A stretch of 64,000 bases of DNA from assembly GCF_950295315.1 (NCBI RefSeq), contig NC_080175.1, forward strand, positions 64,939,353 through 65,003,352. Direction: 5' to 3'. This document shows positions 45,006 to 56,917 of this stretch, in pieces. Source of the stretch: Erinaceus europaeus (taxonomy: Eukaryota > Chordata > Mammalia > Eulipotyphla > Erinaceidae). The notes under the pieces were generated by a model, which had not been told where the DNA came from, did not search any database, and saw only the letters and a list, made by a program, of their open reading frames with translations. The first letter of the stretch is position 1; the number at the start of each line of letters is the position of its first letter. The position numbers and the translations under genes are program-made.

Positions 45006-46029
45006 TAACTATCATTTATTATTCAAAATATAATTTTTATATTACTTTCATTGTTTGAGTGCTAAGTATAATACCATTGTTTAAATTATCACTGTATCAA
45101 AACTCACAGTCCTAAGCATTGAGAGGATACTCAGAAGAAGTAGAATGAAATTCATCCTTTCTGGGAAACTACTTGGACACATTAAGTTTTTCTAGATATC
45201 CCCCAATTTCTACTTACATAGATATAAAATAACTTCCACTATAAGACTGAATCATTCAATCTTGTCTTTGGTGTACTGGAGATGATCCAACCACACTAAA
45301 ACTGTGAGTCAATCTTGCAAAAGTCCTAAATTGTATTTAGTAGAAAATGTTTCTGATAGACACATTCTGCATTGTGATGTGTGGCCTTTAACTGGTGAAA
45401 AGAGAAATCAAACTAAGACAAAGTAGAAATAAAACATGCATGCAAAGTAAAGGGTAGAAGATTGGTCTGGGGATAGAAAACCATTGACTCCAGTTCTTTT
45501 TATGCATTCTTTAGCATATTACAGAATACTCTAGGTCTCAATATGCCCATTGAACTGACACGTTTCTGAAAAATTCTTTATAACCACAAGAGAAAAGAGA
45601 AGAGAAAACAATATATGAGTTCCTTAAGAATATTCTTCAATTTCTCTGATATGCACAATAGACAAAACGCTTCATTCAAACAGTAGAGCTTAGACAAGTT
45701 AAGCACAAACATATTCTGAATGAAGTTATTTTTCTCTATCTTAATTTGAAATCATAAGGCAAAAAAAACTAAACAAAACAACAAATTTCACTGGGTAGGA
45801 AGTATGCCATAAACCACTGAATCACCTGGAAGTGTCACAATGTATTGGGGAAAAAGGGGCAGACATTTGTTTCCCCAACATTTAAAAAGTTCCTCATGCA
45901 TTATCTCAACAAAGAATTGAGGAGAGAGCATGATTTTCAGGAACTTTAAATTTTATTTGAGAGAATTTAGAACTTTCACATGTTAGAGCATGAGAAAGTG
46001 AGAAAATAAGTCAGAGGGAGAGAGAGAGA
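45006..46029. other. No recognised feature
   Basis: Nothing recognised. Confidence 0.4.
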
Positions 46030-46860
46030 AGTGAAGTTAATACTCACATGATGATATGTGGACAGAGAAAGAATGCCACGCCCACAGGTCTACCTTTTAA
46101 CACCCAGGCCTTGCCTCCACCTTGCCAAACCATACCTGTCACCACTCCCATTTTCTGGGAAGTACCCTCCAGGTACCTCTTGTCCCTCAGCAACAGCAAA
46201 CAGATCTTGTTAATTCTGTTTTTTTCTGGCTCAGTTATTCTGTTCTCATTTCCTTCAGCTGTTTCCCTTAGTTCAACTATTTTGTTGCCCTGTTTAGTTA
46301 CTGTGTTAGCTTGTTTAGCTAGTTCAGGTCTTAACTCAGCTATTTCAGCATTTAGCTTTCTAGTCACTTCAAGATAGTTCATATTTTCTCTTAGAGTCTC
46401 ATTTTCTATTTTCCTTTTTCTGATATTACCATAAAAATTTTCTCATACCTATGTTTACTGTATTTATCAATGTTTGTATGTTGTGTCATTCTTGCTTCTG
46501 CCTTGTTGGAATTATTTTCTGGGCTTCTATCCTGGTCATTTATGCAATGTATCTTTTTGGTTTGAGTATAATATTTGGCGTTTTTTGAAATTTGTTTCCT
46601 GGATGTTCCTGTTTATATCTGATGTTAGGTGGACTCTGGTCTGTTGGTTATTGGGTCCATGGTGTGTCTCACTAGTCGTGCATCTGCCATTTAATGGTGA
46701 CATCACTGCCTGTGATCTGGTGAGTGTCTGAAGAAATCCTAGTTATATCTGATGAATTCTCAGATGATTGTGTGTTGTTATTTCTAATTTTGCAGAAAAG
46801 CTGTCTGAAAGGGCTCCCAATTTCATAGTGACACTTCTGGAACTCCATAGAATTGAAGTT
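46030..46860 (-). mobile_element. L1 5' region and ORF1 start, antisense
   Basis: On the minus strand, 46860-46440 is 5' region and ORF1 start ('gaagcccagaaaata' near 46535). 46382-46044 is open for 112 codons and encodes the ORF1 coiled coil (NYLEV-x-RKLNAEIAEL; compare NYLEA-x-RKLKAEIAEL in the L1 at 50538). It then runs out of L1 ORF1 similarity. The gap at 46887 may hide more. Confidence 0.75.
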
Positions 46861-46861
46861 C

Positions 46862-46886
46862 TTTTTCTTTTTTTCTTTTTTTGCCT
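46862..46886 (-). repeat. Start of antisense SINE, cut by gap
   Basis: T-rich run ending 'ttttttgcct', as at the tail end of other antisense long-type SINEs. Confidence 0.55.
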
Positions 46887-47086
46887 NNNNNNNNNNNNNN
46901 NNNNNNNNNNNNNNNNNNNNNNNNNNNNNNNNNNNNNNNNNNNNNNNNNNNNNNNNNNNNNNNNNNNNNNNNNNNNNNNNNNNNNNNNNNNNNNNNNNNN
47001 NNNNNNNNNNNNNNNNNNNNNNNNNNNNNNNNNNNNNNNNNNNNNNNNNNNNNNNNNNNNNNNNNNNNNNNNNNNNNNNNNNNNNN
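46887..47086. other. Assembly gap (200 N)
   Basis: Run of exactly 200 N, a conventional placeholder; its true size is unknown. Translated frames crossing it are meaningless. Confidence 1.
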
Positions 47087-47112
47087 AAGTCTCTCTCTCT
47101 CTCTCTCCCACA

Positions 47113-47159
<47 letters not shown>

Positions 47160-47205
47160 CTGCTCTCTCAATTTATATCTGTCTCTATATAATAATAAAT
47201 AAAAT
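47087..47205 (+). repeat. Sense SINE 3' half with (CT)n(CA)n
   Basis: After the gap: CT run (47091-47107), about 25 CA units (47108-47157), then 'ctctcaatttatatctgtc' and ATAATAAATAAA tail. Confidence 0.7.
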
Positions 47206-47944
47206 ACAAAATGAAAAGAAAAATTATTTAATTTCAAAAGAAAATTTTAATCCTTTAGACTTTAATATATTTTTTATATAATTTGAAAACCTTAGTTGAG
47301 TGACTTTCAAATTGGACAGCTTTGTACTTTTATTAATTGTGTTCATATAATAAATATTTCTTAAACAGGTCAAAGGTTAATATTTATGCTAACAGCAAGT
47401 TTAATACATTATGTGGTTTATCTGTGAGTTTGCCATTGAATTCAAATTCAAAGTCTATATCATTCTAATATCACGTATGGGTTACAAGGGAGGGTATATG
47501 ATATGTGATCTCATGTGTAAATATAGACATAAATTTTATTTTGTGTGTGAATGATCTACTCTATTTGCAGGGAAACATACAACAATGATACAGTATTATT
47601 CATTAACTGGTATTTAGAATTTATCTAAATCAATGTGAGCTAACTTTCTCACATTGTTATCAGAATATACAAATCAATGTTATGTATTTATTCTTATTAA
47701 TACTGTATAATTGTATCTGAAAATTGTATCTGAAAATCTCTATCTGTGTCTAGGACCCCTTAAATGTGATACATTTAATACACTTGCATATTTTTTTCAG
47801 ACTGGAATCTGGTTTTGGGGTAAGACAAAGCAGCACACAATCAAGTGAGCTCTCTCCTTCAAAAATCACTGATGTTTAATCAGTGCTGCAACTCCTGTTT
47901 CTTGAGATTAATCAATTTTATGGTTGGAGTGTGAAAACAACATG
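47206..47944. other. No recognised feature
   Basis: Nothing recognised. Confidence 0.4.
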
Positions 47945-48138
47945 TTATAAATGCTTTATTTTTCATTATTTTTATTTTATTTGTGATTATAGTTGTCACA
48001 AGAATGTATGATTACAATGTATGGTTCCATACCACACCCACCTCCAAGTCTGTGTCCTCACCCTCCTACCTCCAATAGATGACCACCATATTTTTTTTCA
48101 CATTTTAAAAACAAATTTGTTTGCCTGTTTTTCTTTTT

Positions 48139-48190
48139 TCCTTCCTTCCTTCCTTCCTTCCTTCCTTCCTTCCTTCCTTGCTTCCTTCCT
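48139..48190. repeat. (CCTT)n microsatellite
   Basis: About twelve CCTT units. Confidence 0.9.
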
Positions 48191-48194
48191 TTCT

Positions 48195-48422
48195 TTTTTT
48201 AAAGATTTTTTTCTTTTTATTTATTTATTTATTATTGGATAGAGACAGAGAGTAATTGAGAGGGGAGGGGGAAATAAAGAGGAAGAGAGAGACAGAGAGA
48301 CACATGCAGCTCTAAAGATGTGGGGGGGCAGGTGCTTTCCTCCTACAGGTGGGGACCAGGGACTTGAGCCCAGGTCTTGCACACTATATGTGTGTGCTTA
48401 ACTAGGTTCGTCACTACCTGCC
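48195..48422 (-). repeat. Hedgehog SINE, short type
   Basis: Antisense 'attattggatagagacagag', 'cctacaggtggggaccaggg', 'gtcactacctgcctc'. Confidence 0.85.
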
Positions 48423-48485
<63 letters not shown>

Positions 48486-48575
48486 ACTTTCTTTTCTTTC
48501 TTTCTTTCTTAATTTTCTTTCTTTCTTTCTTTCTTTCTTCCTTCCTTCCTTCCTTCCTTCCTTCCTTTCTTTTTC
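48423..48575. repeat. (CTTT)n/(CCTT)n microsatellite
   Basis: About 150 bases of interrupted CTTT and CCTT. Phe/Leu/Ser and Lys/Glu frames over it are low complexity. Confidence 0.95.
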
Positions 48576-48750
48576 TCTGTTTTTCTTCAAGTGAGTGTGT
48601 TTCAGTTCTCTAGATTTCCCCATATGAGTGAAAACATTTGGTAGTTATCTTTGATTGCAGTAACGCCATCCTTAGTTTGTGGTCACACAAACTGATGAGA
48701 AGATGCATTAATGGGATGAGTGAACCTAGAGCTAAATAAATAACTAAATT

Positions 48751-50537
48751 GGGGGATTCCAGAAGATGGCAGAATGAGAAGCTGCTAGTGGCTTGAGCTC
48801 CGACTACATTTTTTGCCTTTAATAAGCCAGTCAATAAGGGGTTCTAGTGGTAACACCAAGGAGGTGACTATAACTAAATTTGGGTTAGAAAACAGAGTAA
48901 AAAGAAAGGGGGAAAATGTTTTTTTTTAATTATTATTCCTGAAGTGCACCCCCTCCCCCCACCCCAGCCCCACAACCAGTCCCTAGGGACCAGAGAGCTG
49001 CTCCTAGCAGGCTCCCCAGCTGAGCTTCTTTCTTTAACAAGATTCCTGTCCCACCAGGGGGTGTCACTCATTCTAATTCTATTCCCTTCTGAAACCTTTG
49101 GCCTTTTTTCTTTCTAAGTAGCCAATCAGGGGGGCCTAAGGAAATCTGGAGCCATCCAAGCTGAAGACAGGACAGGGTTTTTACTCTGTTCTATTTTATT
49201 ATCAATACAAGATAAATGTGTGCCCCTTCCCCCCTCTCCTTCACGTTGACCAGAATTAATTCTTAGTGTATTTTCCATTGCTAGGGGACGAGGTGTCTTA
49301 TTCACTGCAGAAATAATTTGTTTCACACTTCCTACCGCCCCTACCCATTCTCTCCCTCCCCCCCACAAGCTAATTAAATAATAAAACATAAATAAATAAA
49401 TAACTCTTTCCTTTCACTGCTCTTTTATTACTGTTCTTTTTCTTATATTTTTCTTTTTTCTTTCTCTCTCTTTTTTCTTCTTTTTCTCATTCTTGTCATC
49501 CTTTCTTCCTTTCTCCTTCAGCTTTCTGAATTCACTGATACACCTTTGGGCATTATTTTGGGGAAGAAATCTGATTCAGAGTGGACTCTCTCTGTCTGTA
49601 TCTCTGCTCTACTTCACTTTCTCCTTTAGCTACCCCTAGAATATATGGTGGATAGTAGATTTGCATAACTGTCTATTCCTGCTATTCTTGTCTAGTCCTG
49701 AGGTGTGTGTTGTTTTTTTTTTACTTTCTTAAAAATCAGCTACCTTTGCTCAGGAGGCTTGAGGCAATCTGGGACAGGTTTTTTACCCTGCTCTATTTTA
49801 TTGTTAATATTATATAAAGGTGTATCTCTTTCCCTCCTTTCTTTAGGTTGACAAAATTAACTCTTAGGTTATCTTTCATTGCCAGGGGACTAGCATCTTA
49901 TCCATTGTGAGAGGAAATTGTCTCACTACTCCTACCTCCTCTATAGACTCTCCCCTTCTACTTCCTCTTAGCTAATTAAAAAAATTAAATAAAAAATAAA
50001 TTAATCAACAAAAGCTTTCCTTTGACTGCTCTTTTATTACAGCTCTTTTTCTTCTCTTTTTTCTTTTCTCTCTCTTTTTTCTCATTTTTATCATCTTGTC
50101 TTCCATTTCTTCCTTACTCCTTCTTTGGCTTTCTGAATTCACTGATATTCAGTTGTGAATTATTTTGGGGGAAAAATATGACTCATAGTGGACTCTCTAT
50201 GTGTGTATCTCTGCTCTACTTCCCTTTCTCCTCTTGCTACCCCTAGAATATACAGTGTATAGTATGTTTACATAATTGTCTATTCTTGCTATCCCTTCTT
50301 TCCTTTCTCTTTCTTCTTCACTTGGACATGGTTGCTATTTTTTCATGGACTGGACACATTGTTTGGCTAACTGGTAGTGATTAAACTGCTTCAATACTTG
50401 CTTCAGTTGCTATTGTAATTCCTGAGGTTGGTGATTGCATTTGTCATAAAGGTATTTAGTACAGTGTTGCTTGTACTCAAAACACAACAACTTAGGAACA
50501 ACAGAGCATAAAAATAAAAAACACATAAATCAAAAAA
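48751..50537 (+). promoter_or_regulatory. L1 5' UTR with two tandem repeat units
   Basis: Pyrimidine-rich. Two diverged copies of a unit of about 605 bases: roughly 49085-49700 and 49725-50310. Shared blocks include 'ttcactgctcttttatta', 'gctttctgaattcactgat' and 'ctacccctagaatata'. The layout resembles the monomer arrays that act as promoters in rodent L1s. Confidence 0.75.
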
Positions 50538-51452
50538 ATGGGTAGATCAAAAACAAATAAAACTGCTAGTCCAATGAATGAAGACAAGAGCCCAGGAGAA
50601 AGTACAAATCAGACAGAAGTAATCATAGATAAGAAAAGTACGCAAGCAACAATAAATTTATTAATCACAGAAATGAAAACAACATTGGAGGAAAGGAATG
50701 GCAGTATTAGAGAAACAACAGATGAGACCCTCAAGGAAAATAATAACTACCTTGAGGCAATTAGAAAACTGAAAGCTGAAATAGCTGAGCTGAGGAAAGA
50801 AGCTGAGGGAAGGGAAATCAGAATAACAGAAGCAGAAAACAGAATTAGCCAGACAGAGGATGAGTTAGAGAAAACTAAGAAAGAGTTGAAAGAGCTCAAA
50901 AAGAGATTGAGAGACACTGAAAACAACAACAGAGATATTATGTGATGATCTCAAAAGAAATAACATTCGTATAATTGGCCTGCCAGAGGAAGAAAGAGAG
51001 GAATGGGAAGGAAACATTCTAAAGGAATTTATAGAAGAAAACTTCCCAGACCTGAAAAACAGTAAGGACATCAAATCCAAGAGGATCAGAGAGTTCCAAA
51101 CAGAATCAACCAAGACATGAAGACACCAAGACACATCATAGTCACAATGAGAAGAAGTAAGGATAAAGAAAGGATCCTAAAGGATGCAAAAGAGAAACAA
51201 AAAGTCACATACAGGGGAAAACCATTAGGCTATCAGCAGACTTCTCCACTCAAACTCTAAAAGCCAGAAGAGAATGGCAAGATATTTATCAAGCTCTGAA
51301 TGAAAAAGGGTTTCAACCAAGAATAATTTATCCCACTAGACTTTCATTCAAACTAGATGGAGGGATCAAAACCTTCTTAGAAAAACAACAGTTTAAGGAG
51401 GCAACCATCACCATAACCGGACCTGAAAGAGGTTCTAAAAGACCTCTTATAA
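50538..51452 (+). pseudogene. L1 ORF1 (ORF1p), broken
   Basis: ORF1p is the RNA-binding chaperone that packages L1 RNA in the cytoplasm. The start ATG at 50538 follows an A run. The first 135 codons are open (to 50945) and mainly a Lys/Glu-rich coiled coil (about residues 55-130). A frameshift near 50943 leads into the RRM start (NNIRIIGLPEEERE, from about 50961). The C-terminal domain is recognisable at about 51180-51440 despite further stops. The frame ends at TAA 51450-51452. Total length of about 305 codons is near normal for mammals. Confidence 0.88.
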
Positions 51453-51510
51453 ACAAGAACATCACTATAATACTTGCAATATATCAGAGCAAACAAAAAT
51501 TTGTTGAACA

Positions 51511-54500
51511 ATGGCACTACAACACATTAAATACATAATATCAGTAAATGTCCATGGCTTGAACTCACCCATCAAAAGGCACAGAGTGGGAGGATGGATC
51601 AGAAAACATAATCCAACCATATGCTGCTTGCAGGAATGCCATCTGACACAACAAGATAAACACAGACATAAAGTGAATGGATGGAAAACTATCATAAAGG
51701 CTAACGGACCACAAAAAAGACAGGAACAGTCATTCTAAACTCAGAAACAATAGATTTTAAATTAAATAAAGTAATAAAAGATAGGCAAGGTCATTACATA
51801 ATTATTAGAGGATCAATCAGCCAAGAATACTTAACAATTATTAACATCTATGCACCCAATGAGGGACTGTCTAAATACATCAAACACCTACTGAAAGAAT
51901 TTCAAAAATACATCAATAGTAATACAATAATAGTGGGAGACTTTAATACCCCACTCTCACACTTAGACAGATAAAAAAAAAACACATAATCAACAAAGAA
52001 ACAAGAGAATTAAATGAAGAGATTGACAGACTAGACCTCTTGGACATTTTCAGAGTCCTTCACCCCAAAAAACTGGAATACACATTCTTTTCAAATCCAC
52101 ACAACACATACTCAAGGATAGACCACATGTTAGGCCACAAAGACAGCATCAATAAATTCAAGAGCATTGAAATCATCCCAAGTATCTTCTCAGACCAGAA
52201 TGGAGTAAAACTAACATTTAACAACAAACAGAAAATTATTAAAAGACACAGAATTTGGAAACTAAACAACATACTCCTTAAGAACCACTGAGTCAGAGAC
52301 TCACTCAAGCAGGAAATTCAAATGTTCCTGGAAACAAATGAAAATGAAGACACAACCTATCAAAATATTTGGGACACAGCTAAAGCAGTATTGAGAGGGA
52401 AACTTATAGCCATACAATCACATATTAAACAACAAGAAAAAGCTCAAATAAATGACCTTACTACACACCTCAAGGACTTAAAGGAAGAGGAACAAAGGAA
52501 CCCTAAAGCAACCAGAAGGACAGAAATTACTAAAATTAGAGCAGAAATAACATCGAAAATAAGAGAACCATAAAAAAGATCAATGAAGCCAAATGTTAGT
52601 TCTTTAAAAGATTACACAAAATTGACAAACCCCTAGCCAGACTCATCAAACAAAAAAGAGAGAAAAATCAAATTAATAGAATTGTAAATGATGGAGGAGA
52701 TATCACAACTGACACCATAAAAATCCAGGGAATCATGCGAAACTTCTATGAAGAACTATACGCCACCAAGCTAGAGAATCTGGAAGAAGTGGAACAATTC
52801 CTAGAAGCATATGCCCTTCCAATGCTGAACCAAGAAGAACTACAAAACCTAAATGCACCAATCACAGACAAAGAATTTGAAGCCATTATTAAGAATCTCC
52901 CCAACAACAAAAGTCCTGGACCATATGGCTTCACAAACAAATTCTACAAAACTTTCAGGAAACAGTTAGTACCCATACTTCTGAAGCTTTTCCATAAGAT
53001 TGAAGAAACAGGAATACTTCCTTCCACCTTCTATGAAGCCAACATCACCCTGATACCAAAAGCAGATACGGACACAACAATAAAGGAAAACTACAAACCA
53101 AGATCTCTGATGAACATAGATGCCAAAATATTAAACAAGATCTTGGCCAACCGGATACAATAGCACATCAAAAAGATTGTTCATCATGACCAAGTGGGAT
53201 TCATCCTAAGAATGCAAGGCTGGTTCAGCATCCATAAGTCAATGAATGTCATCCACTACATCAATAAAAGCAAAGCCAAAAACCACATGATTATCTCAAT
53301 AGATGCAGAGAAAGCCTTTGACAAAATCCAACACCCTTTCATGCTCAAAACTCTACAAAAAAATGGGAATAGATGGGAAATTCCTCAAGAGAGTGGAATC
53401 TATATATATTGCAAACCTACAGCCAACATCATACTCAATGGACAGAAGCTGAAAGCATTCTCCCTCAGATTGGGGACTAGACAGGGCTGTCCACTGTCAC
53501 CGTTACTTTTCAACATAGTATTGGAGGTTCTTGCCATAGCAATCAGGCAAGAGAAAAAAATCAAAGGAATACAGATTGGAAGGGAAAAAGTCAAGCTCTC
53601 ACTATTTGCAGATGACATGATAGTATACATAGAAAAACTGGAAGTTATTAGGCAATATAGCAAGGTGTCAGGCTACAAAATCAATGTACAAAAATCAGTG
53701 GCATTTCTTTATGCAAACACTAAATCTGAAGAAGAAGACATCCAGAAATCACTCCCATTTATTGTTTTAGCAAAATAAATCAAATTTACCTAAGAATAAA
53801 GTTGACCAAAGAAGTGAAAGACTTGTATACTGAAAACTGTGAGTCGCTACTCAAGGAAATAGAAACTGATACCAAGAAATGGAAAGATATCCCATGCTCA
53901 TGGATTGGAAGAATAAATATCTAAATGAATATTATCCCCAGAGCCTTATACAAATTTAATGCAATACCCATCAAAGTTCCACCAAGCTTCTTTAAGAGAA
54001 TAGAACAAACACTACAATCATTTATCTGGAACATGAAAACACCTAGAATTGCCAAAACCATCTTAGGAAAAGAAACAGAAATGGAGGTGTCACACTCCCA
54101 GATCTCAAACTATGTTATAAATCCATCATCATCAAAACAGCATGGTACTGGAACAAAAATAGGCACACAGACCAGTGGAACAGAGTTGGAAGCCCAGAAG
54201 TAAATCCCCACACCTATGGACATCTAATCTTTGATAAGGGGGCCCAAAGCATTAAATGGAAGAAGGAGGCTCTCTTCAATAAATGGTTCTGGGAAAACTG
54301 GGTTGTAACATGCAGAAGAATGAAATTGAACCACTTTATCTCACCAGAAACAAAAATCAACTCCAAATGGATCAAAGACCTAGATGTCAGACCAGAAACA
54401 ATCAAATACTTAGAGGAAAACATTGGTAAAACACTTTCTCACCTACACCTCAAGGTCATCTTTGATGAATCAAACCCAATTGCAAGGAAGACTAAAGCAG

Positions 54501-54743
54501 AAACAAACCAATGGGACTACATCAAATTGAAAAGCTTCTGCACATCCAAAGAAACTATTAAACAAACAAAGAGACGCCTAGTAGAATGGGAGTTCTTCAC
54601 ATGCCATACATCAGACAAGAAACTAATCACCAAAATATATAAAGAGCTCAGCAAACTTAGCACCAAAAAATCAAATGACCCCATCCAAAAATGGGCAGAG
54701 GATATGAACAAAACATTCACCTCAGAGGAGATCCAAAAGGATT
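51511..54743 (+). pseudogene. L1 ORF2 (endonuclease-RT), broken and truncated
   Basis: ORF2p nicks target DNA and reverse transcribes L1 and SINE RNA. The endonuclease starts at 51511 (ISVNVHGLNSPIKR; LQECHL near 51630) and is interrupted by a stop at about 51738 and others. The reverse transcriptase lies in 52735-53780: [14 protein letters not shown] (fingers), [12 protein letters not shown] (first aspartate motif), TRQGCPLSP and FADDMIVY (catalytic Asp pair), all intact in sequence. The frame breaks at 53163, 53778 and 54203. The last open piece, 54320-54745, covers the region after the thumb. About the last fifth of the usual ~1,250 residues, including the Cys-rich end, is missing. Confidence 0.9.
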
Positions 54744-54868
54744 GAAGCCCTCCCTTCCCTCCTACAGGATGGATGCTTCACAAATGGTGAAGCAGGTCTG
54801 TAAGTATCTCTGTGTGTGTGTGTGTGTGTGTTTGTGTTTGTGTGTGTGTGTGTGTATACATACATATA

Positions 54869-54913
<45 letters not shown>

Positions 54914-55070
54914 TTCTCTACCTCTCTATTTCCCCTCTTCATTTGATTGCCCTCTGTCCTATTAAATATAAAAGAAGAAGAAGAAAACAAAGGAAAAAAT
55001 GCCACCGGGAGCACAGGATTGGTAGTCCTGGCGCCAAGCTCTAGAATAACCCTGAAGGCAAAAATAGTAG
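54744..55070 (+). repeat. SINE 3' part fused to L1
   Basis: Begins mid-SINE ('gaagccctcccttccctcc' in place of the B-box/CCCACC region) and continues with 'gcttcacaaatggtgaagca'. A (TG)n/(TA)n tract lies at 54809-54908. It ends with the 'gccaccgggagcacagg' extension. Confidence 0.75.
54809..54908. repeat. (TG)n/(TA)n microsatellite in SINE
   Basis: TG/TTTG units to about 54855, then TATA to 54908. Confidence 0.95.
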
Positions 55071-55107
55071 CATGAAAATGTTAATAGATCATGATAAATA
55101 TTAGCAG

Positions 55108-55435
55108 TGGGAGCTGGGCGGTGGTGTGGCACATTAAGCCACATGGAGAGAAGCACAAGTACAGGATCAAGTATCCTGGTTTGAGCACCCACCTCCCCAC
55201 CTGCAGAGGATTCGCTTCACAAGGAGATGAGGCAGGTCTGCAGGTGTCTATTTTTCTCTCTCCCTCTCTGTCTTCCCCTCCTCTCTCCATTTCTCTCTGT
55301 TCTATTCAACAACAACGATAGCAATAACAACAACAATGATAAACAACAAGAGCAACAAAAGGTAAAAAAATGGCCTTCAGGAGCAGCGGGTTTATAGTGC
55401 AGGCACTGAGTCCCAGCGATAATCTCGGATGCAAT
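55108..55435 (+). repeat. Hedgehog SINE, long type with extension
   Basis: 'gagctgggcggtggtgtgg', 'ctccccacctgcagagg', CAA tail, 'ggcactgagtcccagcg'. Confidence 0.88.
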
Positions 55436-55477
55436 ATATATATTAGTATCTATGATTTGTCTACCAAATTTTTCCCC

Positions 55478-55748
55478 TTTAGGGTTTTCACTGCAGTTTG
55501 GTGCCTGTACTAGGAATCCAATGCTCCTGGTTGTCATTTTCTTTACTTTTTTTCATTTTATTGGATAGGACAGGAGAAATTGAGAGAGGAGGACCAGGTA
55601 GAGAGAGACAGAGAAAGATAGACACTTATAGACCTGTTTCACTGCTTGTGAGGCAACCCGCCTATAGATGGGAAGCCCATGGTATACCCTGGATAGTTGT
55701 ACTGTTCCACTATTTGTGCTTAACCCAGTGAGCCACTGTCCAGTCTCC
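55478..55748 (-). repeat. Hedgehog SINE, long type
   Basis: Antisense 'ggtgcctgtactaggaatcc', 'attggataggacagg', 'gccactgtccagtctcc'. Together with 55108 it makes a head-out inverted pair. Confidence 0.85.
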
Positions 55749-56224
55749 TCCAACTTCTTAGACATTGAGAGAACCAGAACAGACTCACCAATTTTCTGGG
55801 GGGTCGGTGATCTAAATGAATTATTTTATAAAAGATGGTGATACAAACATGTAAACTACAATTTCTTCAGAACTATTACTGATCTGTAAGTACAATTGTA
55901 ATTATGAAAAAAGGATTGGTCTGGGTTTCTTGATCATTAGTAGAAATAACTTGAGGACATTTATTTTTATATGAGTAAAAAGACATCAGGAGATAAGGAA
56001 ATCATGATACTGATGCACAGTGTGCTATTACACCCAGATTTGCTGATAAATATGATGGCACATTTTTCAACATCTAAATATGGCTCAAATAAATACAGGA
56101 GAGACAATATTCCATATCAATGTGTTCAATCAATCAGAAAGCACTAGAGGGTTATATCTAACATTTGAGTAGGAGATTTCCATAGCTGGACAATTAAAAA
56201 ATGTCATGTCAATTTATTCTTCAT
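55749..56224. other. No recognised feature
   Basis: Nothing recognised. Confidence 0.4.
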
Positions 56225-56418
56225 TATTTTAACTTTATTTTATTTGATAAAGTAGTCAGCAATTGAAAAAGGAAGGTGAATAAAGAGGGAGAGTGGGAAA
56301 GAAATACATAGCATTGCTTCACAGCTTGTGAAGATTATCCTCTGGAGATGGAGACTTGAACCAGGGTCCTTGCACATACTAACATTCACACTTAATAAGG
56401 TATGCCATCAGGCAGCCC
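56225..56418 (-). repeat. Hedgehog SINE, short type, diverged
   Basis: Antisense 'gcttcacagcttgtgaag', 'gacttgaaccagggtcctt', 'gccatcaggcagcc'. Confidence 0.7.
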
Positions 56419-56917
56419 TCTATTCATCATTTCTATTAATATAACTGTAAGATTATTTTTTGAAAAAAACTTAACTTATAACATTACTTGTTATTATAGG
56501 CAATGTGGATATCTTTAAATCATTTCAATTTAATTTATGGAGATTTCATGATCACCTACATTAGTACTGCAAAACACTATGTTTAATATTCTAGTATCAT
56601 CTCTGAATAAAGCAGGTTAACTATGGAGTATAATAACTAGTTTTAAAGGATTAAGTAGATTCTTGTCTAAATTTATTTATCCAATAAATTCTTAACTATT
56701 CAAACTGTGCAACAAAATAAAGAAAATAACTACTCTATGATCAATTTGGTTATTTCTTAAATCCTTATTTCAAAATAAATTCACTGATTTATATTTATAT
56801 GAAGAAATCCATAACAAAAACTGTTTCTCATACAAATGTGTAAGTCCTACTGGTTCACAATTAATAGAGTAGATACGATTATATGAAAAAAATATTATCC
56901 ATCATACTAACAACTTA
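56419..56917. other. No recognised feature
   Basis: Nothing recognised. Confidence 0.4.

Larger units (their letters stand above)
47945..48715 (-). mobile_element. L1 3' end, antisense, split
   Basis: Two pieces: about 47945-48110 ('gtatggttccataccacacc') and 48585-48715 ('atatgagtgaaaacatttgg', complement of the ORF2-end motif). A SINE and microsatellites lie between them. Strongly diverged. Confidence 0.4.
48751..54743 (+). mobile_element. Long L1, 5'-complete, 3'-truncated
   Basis: Starts with the typical L1 first bases (gggggattccagaagatggc). It has a 1.8-kb 5' UTR, ORF1 (50538), a 58-base spacer and ORF2 (51511). It stops inside ORF2, about four fifths of the way through; ORF2's end and the 3' UTR are absent. 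Several stops and frameshifts mean it is dead. The open frames in this span are its pieces. Confidence 0.92.

Noticed and set aside
46672..47281. Long frames of 100-164 codons across the gap
   Set aside because: Most of their length is undetermined bases; the rest is CA repeat and SINE.
48423..48575. Regularly spaced repeats as a CRISPR-like array
   Set aside because: They are CTTT/CCTT microsatellites without spacers, in a mammalian genome.
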